Below are positions 1-6,790 of a DNA stretch of 64,000 bases, in pieces. Under the pieces are notes generated by a model. The model saw only the letters and a list, made by a program, of their open reading frames with translations, was not told the DNA's origin and did no database searches. The position numbers were made by a program, and so were the translations under genes. Position 1 is the first letter of the stretch. Each line of letters opens with the position of its first letter. The DNA is from Corynebacterium tuberculostearicum. GTDB taxonomy: Bacteria; Actinomycetota; Actinomycetes; Mycobacteriales; Mycobacteriaceae. The stretch covers positions 1,426,001 to 1,490,000 of the forward strand of contig NZ_CP073092.1 in NCBI RefSeq assembly GCF_030506365.1, given 5' to 3'.

Positions 1-750
1 TTGGAAGTTAGCTTGCGTGACGGGGAGATTGCGCCCTTTGAACCGCTAGCACTCGTTGGCGAACCAGCGGAACCGTTTACTACAGCAGCAAAGGACATGC
101 CAAAGTCTACGGCTGAGGAAAAGCGTGCAGCCATCTTCCGTGGTGCGGCCGAAGAGATTGCCTATAACGGTCTTCCTGGCTTGCATCTCGGCTCAGCTGC
201 TGCGCGAGCAGGCGTAGATTTGGCAGACGCGGAGCATCTGTTCGATGGTAATTCCCACCTGCTGCAATCTTTGGAAGAGTCTTTGGATGAAGCCAATACG
301 CTAGCGTTCATGCGCCAGAACCAGGCCGTGCCAGAAGGATCCCACGGGCTGGATTATATTAAGGCAACCGGCTTCGGATATCTGGAGTATGCGCTGGAAG
401 ACCCTGTCGGCTTCGTCGCTCTCATTGAAGTATCAAGTCGCTCGATTGTCCCCGTCTCTTTCGATGAGTCCAGCGATACTGAGCAGCCATTTGATATGAG
501 TAAGGCATTTACCTTCATCATGAATCTGGTGCGCGATGCCATTTCTGAGTCGAATGGACCTCGATCGCCATGGATTCTTTTTACCCAGATTGCGGCGCTG
601 TGGGCCTGCGTCCACGGCCTCTCGCAGTTGAGTACTGTAGGAGCCCTGCGCTATCACTCGGCTAATTTCTACTTCAACCTAGCTTCCAAGGTGATGGACG
701 TGGTTCTTCAGGGCATGGTCAATGTCCTTGAGCTAAAGAAGCCAGAATAG
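1..750 (+). CDS. TetR/AcrR-like transcriptional regulator, possibly 5'-partial
   Basis: The protein has a TetR-type layout: an N-terminal helix-turn-helix region (roughly residues 43-85, with AEEIAYNGLPGLHLGSAAAR) followed by an all-helical ligand/dimer domain without a recognisable specific family. The helix-turn-helix is divergent; the usual YxHFxxK segment reads as EHLFDGNSHL. The frame is open from base 1 with a TTG, so the gene could begin upstream of the window. An in-frame ATG at 97 gives a 217-residue protein of more typical TetR length and is a likely alternative start. It ends just before a strong terminator. The regulated gene is not evident: the convergent downstream operon has its own two-component system. 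Confidence 0.75.
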   Translation: MEVSLRDGEIAPFEPLALVGEPAEPFTTAAKDMPKSTAEEKRAAIFRGAAEEIAYNGLPGLHLGSAAARAGVDLADAEHLFDGNSHLLQSLEESLDEANTLAFMRQNQAVPEGSHGLDYIKATGFGYLEYALEDPVGFVALIEVSSRSIVPVSFDESSDTEQPFDMSKAFTFIMNLVRDAISESNGPRSPWILFTQIAALWACVHGLSQLSTVGALRYHSANFYFNLASKVMDVVLQGMVNVLELKKPE

Positions 751-763
751 GAAGTCAAGCAAT

Positions 764-796
764 AAAGGGGACCCGCAGCGGGCTCCCCTTTTTTTC
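764..796. terminator. Bidirectional rho-independent terminator
   Basis: A GC-rich hairpin (GGGGACCCGC ... GGGCTCCCC) is preceded by AATAAA and followed by a run of eight T. It sits between the convergent TetR gene and the response-regulator gene. The T tract favours the plus strand; the A-rich other side may also serve the minus-strand operon. Confidence 0.8.
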
Positions 797-1404
797 TATA
801 TCCATCCCTGGGCATGTGCCGTAGTTGCTGCCTCATAGCGGTTCCCAGTTCCTGTCTTGGCGATGAGCGAAGAGACAATATTGCGCACTGTGCCAGTGCT
901 CAGGTGAAGGTGCCGGGCAATCTGGCGGGTGTCGCTCCCCTCTAAGACATGACGTGTGACCTCCTTTTCGCGTGCGGTTAGTGGATTGTCCGGCGTGAAA
1001 ATAGTCTCCTGGGCCAATGCAGGGTCGATGACCTTTAGACCGGCGTGCACTCGCCTAATGGCTTCGGCAAGTTGTTCGGGTGGGGTGTCCTTGACCACGA
1101 AGCCAGCTACGCCCGTTTCCAAAGCACGTTTGACGTAGCCACTGCGCCCAAAAGTCGTGACAATCAGGCTCCGGCAAGCCGTGCTCTCTAGTTCAGCGGC
1201 CGCATCAAGACCGTTCTTACCGGGCATTTCAATATCGAGTAGGGCAACATCGACGCCTTGCTTGGCGACGAGCCCCGCAACCTCCGCGCCCGTTGCGCAC
1301 TCAGCTACAACGCTGATATCTGGCTCTGTCTCCAAGAGGGCAACTAGCGCCCCACGCACCAATGATTGGTCCTCAGCAATGAGAACTCGGATGGGATCAG
1401 TCAT
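796..1404 (-). CDS. NarL/LuxR-family response regulator
   Basis: The receiver domain (residues 1-120) has the acidic pair E11/D12, the phospho-acceptor Asp57 in LLDIEMPG and a C-terminal VKD lysine. It is followed by a LuxR-type helix-turn-helix (LTAREKEV ... STGTVRNIVSSLIAKTG). The ATG at 1404 was chosen over an in-frame upstream start because it overlaps the kinase stop codon by 8 bases, giving translational coupling, and because MTDPIRVLIAEDQ is the canonical beginning. The partner is the adjacent kinase. By context the pair probably senses a drug or envelope stress and controls the ABC exporter genes upstream in the same operon. Confidence 0.92.
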   Translation of the reverse strand: MTDPIRVLIAEDQSLVRGALVALLETEPDISVVAECATGAEVAGLVAKQGVDVALLDIEMPGKNGLDAAAELESTACRSLIVTTFGRSGYVKRALETGVAGFVVKDTPPEQLAEAIRRVHAGLKVIDPALAQETIFTPDNPLTAREKEVTRHVLEGSDTRQIARHLHLSTGTVRNIVSSLIAKTGTGNRYEAATTAHAQGWI

Positions 1405-2542
1405 TGCCTGAGCCTCCGGCGGTAGTAAAAGGAAGAAAGTCCGTGTCGCCATTCATAGTAACCAAGGCCAGAGTGCAGCCTTTGCGGCGCGCAAAGAGCA
1501 GCTGTCCGCCAGTATCTGTTATGCGTTTGCGCAATCCGACAATCCCACCGTGGGCACGGGAAGGGCTTTCGTCAGCGTCAAACCCGCAGCCATCGTCCAC
1601 TACTTGGAGTTGGTGGTCTGTCACCTGGACCCAACAGTGCGCTGCGCCTGAGTGGCGGACTACGTTTGTGGTTAGCTCGCGCAGCGCCCAGGAAAATTCG
1701 GCGTCGTAACGCCCAGCGCTTTTGGCCGCTGGGGGCAAGTACGACACAATGCCGGCAGTGTCGAGAGCCCTGTAAGCCGCGTGGATTTCCCCTTCAAAAG
1801 TGGGCATGCGCATCCGGGTTACTGTGGAGCGGACTTCCGCCAAGCCTCTCCGAGAAAGCGCGCTCACCTCCTGGAGCTCCTGCTGCGCCCGTTGCGGATC
1901 CGAATCTATTAGACGGCGGGCAAGCTCTGATTTGAGGTTGATAACGGTTAAAGAGTGGCCCAAGAGATCGTGAACATCGGTAGCGATGTCCTCGCGTTGG
2001 CGTGCCAAGTCCAATTCATGTTCTAATTCAGCGCGGCTATCTTCGCGCTGGGAAAACGTACCTAGCAGTACTAGTAGTATCGGCCAGGCGAAGAGGACTA
2101 TCAGGGCCCAGCCGGTGCTTTCAGGAGCGAAGAACCACGAGGTGGTGGCGAGCACGGTCCCCATTAGCAGGGTTAGCGCTAATGCTCGGCGTAGCGGAAG
2201 GTTAAAGCCGAGCAGCGCCGCCAGATAAGGCACAAACGTGACGGCTATAATCCCGAAGAAACCAATTGATGTCGCTGCGATGGTCGCGAGTGACACCCAA
2301 TAAAGCCCGATCCGCTGTCCTAACCGCCATCCGCGTGGGTAGTAGCCCACAGCGCCGAAAGAAAAGAAGTAGACAGCACTAAACGCTAGAACGCACGCAG
2401 AAGCCCCAATTCGTCCAGCGAGCGTCGTGCCCGGCGTGGCAAAGGTCATGCCCAACCCGGGAATGAGGAAGACCAACCATACGCTGGCGAAAAGAGCGCT
2501 ATTGAGGCTAAAACCGCGCCACGGCTCGCGAAAGGGGCCCAT
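1397..2542 (-). CDS. Membrane sensor histidine kinase, HisKA_3 (NarX/DesK-like) type
   Basis: This is a 381-residue kinase with about five to six N-terminal transmembrane helices (roughly residues 15-160) and no obvious extracellular sensor domain. A short coiled segment leads to the HisKA_3 motif DVHDLLGHSLT with phospho-acceptor His191. A C-terminal HATPase_c domain carries ELTTNVVRHSGA (N box) and VVDDGCGFD (G1 box). The ATG at 2542 shares its A with the TAA stop of the permease (TAATG), which fixes the start. Lack of a large sensor domain with several helices is typical of kinases that sense membrane state or a partner ABC transporter. It is coupled to the downstream response regulator. 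Confidence 0.92.
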   Translation of the reverse strand: MGPFREPWRGFSLNSALFASVWLVFLIPGLGMTFATPGTTLAGRIGASACVLAFSAVYFFSFGAVGYYPRGWRLGQRIGLYWVSLATIAATSIGFFGIIAVTFVPYLAALLGFNLPLRRALALTLLMGTVLATTSWFFAPESTGWALIVLFAWPILLVLLGTFSQREDSRAELEHELDLARQREDIATDVHDLLGHSLTVINLKSELARRLIDSDPQRAQQELQEVSALSRRGLAEVRSTVTRMRMPTFEGEIHAAYRALDTAGIVSYLPPAAKSAGRYDAEFSWALRELTTNVVRHSGAAHCWVQVTDHQLQVVDDGCGFDADESPSRAHGGIVGLRKRITDTGGQLLFARRKGCTLALVTMNGDTDFLPFTTAGGSGND

Positions 2543-3333
2543 TAACGGCGCGCCTTGTCGCGGGAGCGCAGCACCAGGCAAGCGGTGAGAAAGATGGTCG
2601 TCCATACCGCGAAGTTTAACCATGCGGCCCACATGGGGTGCGACACGGTGCCTTCCTCCCCGCTAAGAAACTGCATGCCTTCTGCAAGGGGCCACTGGGC
2701 GAGCACAACGGGGCCAAAGAGGGGAGTGAAGCGGCCCAATTCCATCAGCGGCTCAGTAAGTGGAGTGAATACATTGGCGGCAAAGAGGAAAAGGACAACG
2801 GAGGTCGAGGCGATTGCGACAGAATTGTCGGTGGGCAAAGCCATGGCCCACACCAAGCCATAAAAGCCAAAGGGAATGGAAACTAGGACGCAGGCGATAA
2901 TGGCTAAAACCCATTGGTGTGGTTGCATTGCAGCTTTTGTCATGGCACCGGTGATAAACACCGCGGTGATGGGGAGCAGTGCCTGAAAGCCGATTGATAT
3001 GAGGTTTGCCCACAGAATCTGCTGTGGGTGTAGGGGAGTAAGTGCTAATTGGCGCGCCCACCCAGTCTTGGTATCTGTCACGGCGGAGCCAGCGGCGGAG
3101 ACGGAACCAGCGACGCCGCCGTAAAGGGCCATGCTGATCATCTCTAAGGCGGCGAAGTTTCCGCCTTTAAAGGAGGCATTACCAAAATCCATCATGGTGC
3201 CAAAGAGCAGGTAGAAAAATACCGGCAAGAACGTGCTGAAAAACAGCGGAGTAAGGTTTCGGCGAAGGCGCAACAAGTTATGGATGGCAAACCCGAAAGT
3301 GCGCGCACTGGTTGTTGCTGACTGTGCAGTCAT
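2542..3333 (-). CDS. ABC-2 type transporter permease
   Basis: This 263-residue protein has six predicted hydrophobic segments: one after the N-terminal basic stretch (about 28-48), four in the middle and one at the end (about 235-255). This is the usual ABC-2 membrane subunit topology for NatB/DrrB-like exporters. It lies 39 bases after the ATPase gene and is translationally coupled to the kinase gene through a TAATG overlap. The substrate cannot be read from the sequence. The operon order ATPase-permease-kinase-regulator is a common self-regulated drug or lipid exporter arrangement. Confidence 0.88.
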   Translation of the reverse strand: MTAQSATTSARTFGFAIHNLLRLRRNLTPLFFSTFLPVFFYLLFGTMMDFGNASFKGGNFAALEMISMALYGGVAGSVSAAGSAVTDTKTGWARQLALTPLHPQQILWANLISIGFQALLPITAVFITGAMTKAAMQPHQWVLAIIACVLVSIPFGFYGLVWAMALPTDNSVAIASTSVVLFLFAANVFTPLTEPLMELGRFTPLFGPVVLAQWPLAEGMQFLSGEEGTVSHPMWAAWLNFAVWTTIFLTACLVLRSRDKARR

Positions 3334-3372
3334 TGAATGTTCCTTTCACGAAGTAGCCAACGGAGAGACGGG

Positions 3373-4296
3373 TTAGGACTGGGATGACGTCAAAGCAAGA
3401 AATGCGTCCTCTAAGGAATGTGTGCGAATAGTCAGGTCATGGGCCGAGGTGTGATTGAGAAGGTAATTCGCAAGTACATCGGAGTCACGGGTGGTCATCC
3501 GGGCGTAGCCGTTAGACAAAGAAACCTCGGCGACGGTGGGTAGCTCTTTCGCATTTAAAGGTGTGCCGTCGATTTTCGCCTCGACTATGCGCTTGCCCGA
3601 CTGTTCGCGTAGTTCTGTGGCCTTAGCATCTGCGCGCAGCTTTCCTTCATGCAGGAGAATTACTCTTTCTGCAAAATTGTCTGCCTCTTCGAGGAAGTGC
3701 GTAGCGAAGACAATGGTGCGTCCCTGGTCTGCTTGTCTGTGCATGGTGGACCAGAATTCACGGCGTGTATGAGCATCCATTCCAACAGTTGGCTCGTCGA
3801 GCAATAAGATTTGGGGATTGCCCACAAGAGCGAGGGCGAATCGCACACGTTGTTGCTCGCCACCAGAGCATTTTCCTACTGGGCGGTGCAGGATCCGGTC
3901 TAGGTCTGCTTGTTTGGCAACTTCTCCGATGGGAAGGGGATGGGGAAAGGTAGAGGAAATCATCTTCAGGGTGTCCAGGACTGTGAGCTCAGGTAGCAGG
4001 CCACCGGTTTGCAGCACGGCTCCAATCTGCGCCGCGCGGATCGCAGCGTGCGGTGTGTGTCCGAGCACGGAAATGTTGCCGGAGGAGGGTGTGGTGAGCC
4101 CGAGGATGAGATCGAATAGGGTGGTTTTGCCTGCTCCATTGGTGCCTAATAGGCCTACGATCTCGCCTTGGGCGATGCTGAAGGAAATATCCCTGAGCGC
4201 ATGGACGGGATGGGAGGATCTCGTGGCAAAGGCTTTACTGACTCCGGATACGTCTATAGCTGGCGGTTGTCCGGTAGATGGATCTGTAGTTCTCAT
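3373..4296 (-). CDS. ABC transporter ATP-binding protein (NatA/DrrA-like)
   Basis: This is a 307-residue ATPase. It has Walker A GTNGAGKT (51-58), the ABC signature CSGGEQQRV, Walker B ILLLDEPTVGMD, and an H-loop in VFATHFLEEAD. The domain of roughly 85 residues after the nucleotide-binding core is the DrrA/NatA-type C-terminal extension. It heads the minus-strand exporter/two-component operon. A TTGACA element (complement of 4340-4345) and a 16-base palindrome (4354-4369) lie just upstream. Family logic suggests export of an antibiotic or cationic compound; the substrate is not known. Confidence 0.9.
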   Translation of the reverse strand: MRTTDPSTGQPPAIDVSGVSKAFATRSSHPVHALRDISFSIAQGEIVGLLGTNGAGKTTLFDLILGLTTPSSGNISVLGHTPHAAIRAAQIGAVLQTGGLLPELTVLDTLKMISSTFPHPLPIGEVAKQADLDRILHRPVGKCSGGEQQRVRFALALVGNPQILLLDEPTVGMDAHTRREFWSTMHRQADQGRTIVFATHFLEEADNFAERVILLHEGKLRADAKATELREQSGKRIVEAKIDGTPLNAKELPTVAEVSLSNGYARMTTRDSDVLANYLLNHTSAHDLTIRTHSLEDAFLALTSSQS

Positions 4297-4353
4297 ACCT
4301 GGAAAGTATCCGTAGCCAGCAAAGATGATGAATAGGATCTGTCAACACATTTT

Positions 4354-4369
4354 CATGACAAGTGTCATG
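4354..4369. promoter_or_regulatory. Palindromic operator candidate between ABC operon and cadD-like gene
   Basis: CATGACA-AG-TGTCATG is a perfect inverted repeat with 7-base arms and a 2-base spacer. It lies in the 91-base divergent intergenic region. Read toward the ABC operon it sits just upstream of a TTGACA hexamer (4340-4345), the place expected for an activator such as the operon's own NarL-type regulator. Ownership by that regulator is inference. Confidence 0.5.
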
Positions 4370-4387
4370 CCGCGATAAGGTAGGAAA

Positions 4388-4960
4388 GTGCTTACTACTC
4401 TCGCAGCGGCTACTGGACTATTCGTGGCCACCAATATCGATGACATTGTGGTGTTGTCCCTCTTCTTCGCCCGTGGTGCTGGGCGCAAGGGCACGACGCC
4501 CGCGATTCTGGTAGGTCAGTATGTGGGGTTTCTCGGCATACTAGCGGCCTCTGCCATTGTCGGACTGGGCTTTAATGCTGTTTTACCTGAGGATTTGATT
4601 CGCTACTTTGGTCTCATTCCATTGCTTTTAGGCCTATGGGCAGCGTGGCAGGCATTCCGGGGTGAGGATGACGATGAGGACGTTTCGGGCAAAAGGCTGA
4701 GCGCACTTGCGGTAGCCGGGGTGACCTTCGCCAACGGTGGCGACAATATCGGCGTCTATGTACCAGTGTTTACCACCTCTGCGCCGGCTGAGGTAGCGAT
4801 CTATTGCGTGGCCTTCTTAATCCTCGTGGCGCCCCTAGTGTGGGCAGCGCGGTTTGTGGCCACGCGGCCGGGCATTGCAGAAGCACTGGAGAAATGGGAA
4901 AGCGTACTGTTTCCCGCGGTTTTAATTCTGTTAGGAATTGCGATCTTGTTTGCGGTGTAA
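4388..4960 (+). CDS. Cadmium resistance transporter, CadD-like family
   Basis: This 190-residue membrane protein has about six helices. The N-terminal signature VATNIDDIVVLSLFFARG and the mid-protein repeat FANGGDNIGVYVPVF match the Cad/CadD (LysE-superfamily) family. The two internal acidic NxxD motifs suggest an inverted duplication. The start is GTG at 4388, with AAGG/AGGAAA sequence a few bases upstream. Family members are linked to cadmium efflux or binding in Gram-positives, but related proteins exist without proven metal specificity. It is monocistronic, divergent from the ABC operon and closed by a terminator. Confidence 0.85.
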   Translation: MLTTLAAATGLFVATNIDDIVVLSLFFARGAGRKGTTPAILVGQYVGFLGILAASAIVGLGFNAVLPEDLIRYFGLIPLLLGLWAAWQAFRGEDDDEDVSGKRLSALAVAGVTFANGGDNIGVYVPVFTTSAPAEVAIYCVAFLILVAPLVWAARFVATRPGIAEALEKWESVLFPAVLILLGIAILFAV

Positions 4961-4971
4961 ACCGCAGAATA

Positions 4972-5010
4972 GAAAAAGCCGGCACCTTCACGGTGCCGGC
5001 TGAACTTTTT
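4972..5010 (+). terminator. Rho-independent terminator after the cadD-like gene
   Basis: The hairpin AGCCGGCACC-TTCAC-GGTGCCGGCT is followed by GAACTTTTT. The A-rich 5' side could also stop transcription from the tRNA-Pro side. Confidence 0.85.
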
Positions 5011-5011
5011 G

Positions 5012-5085
5012 TCGGGCTAACAGGATTTGAACCTGCGACCCCTACACCCCCAGTGTAGTGCGCTACCAAACTGCGCCATAGCCCG
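5012..5085 (-). tRNA. tRNA-Pro (anticodon GGG)
   Basis: On the minus strand the acceptor stem CGGGCTA pairs with TAGCCCG. The D arm is GCGC...GCGC, the anticodon stem is CTACA/TGTAG with loop CTGGGGG (anticodon GGG), and the T arm contains GGTTCAAATCC. The 3' CCA is not encoded; the discriminator is A at 5012. All four cloverleaf stems form. Confidence 0.95.
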
Positions 5086-5156
5086 CCGTCGAACTGTGCG
5101 ACTTGTCTAGATTACATCAGTAGGATTCTACTGTGAAATTTGGGGTGTAACCTGCG

Positions 5157-5546
5157 CTAAAACTCGCCGCTGGAGTAGACCCAAGCGCCGCCCACGCGGC
5201 GAAACGAAGAACGCTCGCGTTGTGAGCCAACGGCCGCGCCTTTATAAAAGGCCTCAAACTCCACCACGCCGGAATTATCGAGCAATCCGCCTGCTTGGGT
5301 GTCTAGGATATCAAGGCGGTAAAACCGGACGGGAGAATCAGCCAAGTCGAGTGTTGCAGGGCGAGTATCGGGATCCCACGTACGGAGCAGATAAGCTTCG
5401 TCGCCAGTAACAAAGGCGCTAAAGCGCGAGCGCATGAGCGCCTCAGCGGTAGGCGCATTGGTGCCGGCATGGTACTTGCCGCAGCACTCTCCGTAGGTCA
5501 GGCCGGTGCCGCACGGGCAGCGGCGCGAGGAATCAAAGGCTGCCAT
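5157..5546 (-). CDS. YchJ-like SEC-C motif protein
   Basis: This 129-residue protein begins with a zinc-binding SEC-C motif (CPCGTG ... CCGKYH, residues 10-26). A YchJ-type NTF2-like domain follows, with the family segment AEALMRSRFSAFV. The family (UPF0225) has no established reaction. It is found beside many nucleic-acid or protein-handling genes, and SEC-C resembles the SecA metal-binding tail. The ATG at 5546 overlaps the stop of the hydrolase-OsmC gene (TAATG), so the two are co-translated. Confidence 0.88.
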   Translation of the reverse strand: MAAFDSSRRCPCGTGLTYGECCGKYHAGTNAPTAEALMRSRFSAFVTGDEAYLLRTWDPDTRPATLDLADSPVRFYRLDILDTQAGGLLDNSGVVEFEAFYKGAAVGSQRERSSFRRVGGAWVYSSGEF

Positions 5547-6703
5547 TAGTGCGCGTCCACGTCCACGATGGTGACGTTGCCGATCATGCGCTCCACATCG
5601 GTGTCCTTCGCGGCAGAGCGCAGCGTGGATTCTTCTGATGCAGACAGGTTCCCTTTAAGCTCGATGCGGCGCTCAAAGCTGGCGGGGCCGGTTTGGGTGA
5701 TGCCCACGTGGACGTCGTCAAGCGCAAGCTTCTTGCCGGCATCCTTGATTGCTTGGGTCGCGGCCGTAGCCAGAGCAGACATAATAAGACCCTCGGCGGT
5801 AAAGCCCTTACCCTTGCCGCCATTCTTCTTCGTGCGGTCGGCACTGAGGCTGTGGTCATTGTGGCGGACGACCACGCCGAATCTGGTGCCGGTGGCCGGC
5901 TGCGCAACGGCGGCGTCGGTTCCTACTTCTTCTGGCCGGTAGTCAGGAACGATGAACTGCTCGGCCCACGCACCGATGAGATCCGCAGCGCGGGCTGCCG
6001 TGCCCTGCTTCGTGAGCAGATGATCGGTCTTGTCCAAAGAAACCAAGGACTTGGGGTAGCGCGTGAGCAGGAAGATATTTTGCGCATTGTCAATACCCAC
6101 CGTCTGGTCAATGGGCGAGTGCAATACCATCAATGGCTTGCGGAGCTTGGGCAGGTATTCCTCGGGGTTAGTATCCGCCAAGTCCTCGAGGAACTTGCGG
6201 GAAATGATAAGGCCGCGGCCGCCGAGGATGACTTCCACCTCGCCGTTGGCGTCGACCTCGCCGATCTTGTCCGCATAGTGAAGCACGGAGTGGGCAGGAT
6301 CAAAGGGGGCGCCAATGGTGGCTACAGCCTTAAGAGATTTCATGGTAGTGGCCGCCTTCAACGCAGCGGCGCCACCCAGCGAGTGGCCCATGAGCAATTG
6401 TGGGGCAGAGTAATTCTCCGTCAGCCAGGCGGCAGCGGCATGGATATCGTCAACGTTTTGGCTAAAGGTAGTATCGCCAAATTCACCGGCGGACTGGCCA
6501 AGGCCGGGAAAATCGAAACGCAAAGTGGCGATGCCGAACTCGGTGAGCTGCTTCGCGGTGCGGGCAGCACCGGGAGTGTGGCGGGAGCCGGCGAAGCAAT
6601 GGGCAAAGATGGCGTAGGCGATCGGGGGAGAGTCCGGGAAGTCGATGGTTCCGGCCATCTCGGTACCCCGGCTCGAAGGCAGCTTAACGTTGACGGATTG
6701 CAT
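5546..6703 (-). CDS. Bifunctional alpha/beta hydrolase-OsmC family protein
   Basis: Residues about 1-245 are an alpha/beta hydrolase with the nucleophile elbow GHSLGG, an oxyanion-side HCFAGSRHT motif, and a catalytic Asp/His region near HSPIDQTV and KTDHLL. Residues about 265-385 are an OsmC-like domain, the peroxide/organic hydroperoxide reductase fold (FTAEGLIMSALATAATQAI). OsmC enzymes use two cysteines, but no Cys appears in this OsmC part, so its peroxidase chemistry is doubtful. The fusion is known in actinobacteria and proteobacteria. The ATG at 6703 was chosen because a TATTCT -10 box ends 7 bases before it, suggesting a leaderless mRNA. It is divergent from secA2. Confidence 0.88.
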   Translation of the reverse strand: MQSVNVKLPSSRGTEMAGTIDFPDSPPIAYAIFAHCFAGSRHTPGAARTAKQLTEFGIATLRFDFPGLGQSAGEFGDTTFSQNVDDIHAAAAWLTENYSAPQLLMGHSLGGAAALKAATTMKSLKAVATIGAPFDPAHSVLHYADKIGEVDANGEVEVILGGRGLIISRKFLEDLADTNPEEYLPKLRKPLMVLHSPIDQTVGIDNAQNIFLLTRYPKSLVSLDKTDHLLTKQGTAARAADLIGAWAEQFIVPDYRPEEVGTDAAVAQPATGTRFGVVVRHNDHSLSADRTKKNGGKGKGFTAEGLIMSALATAATQAIKDAGKKLALDDVHVGITQTGPASFERRIELKGNLSASEESTLRSAAKDTDVERMIGNVTIVDVDAH

Positions 6704-6790
6704 GAGAACTAGAATAACGGGCCTCTTACCCGCAAGCCATACCAGGTTGACTACAGTCGATAGGAGCAATCCAAATAAGGAGGATGAGGT

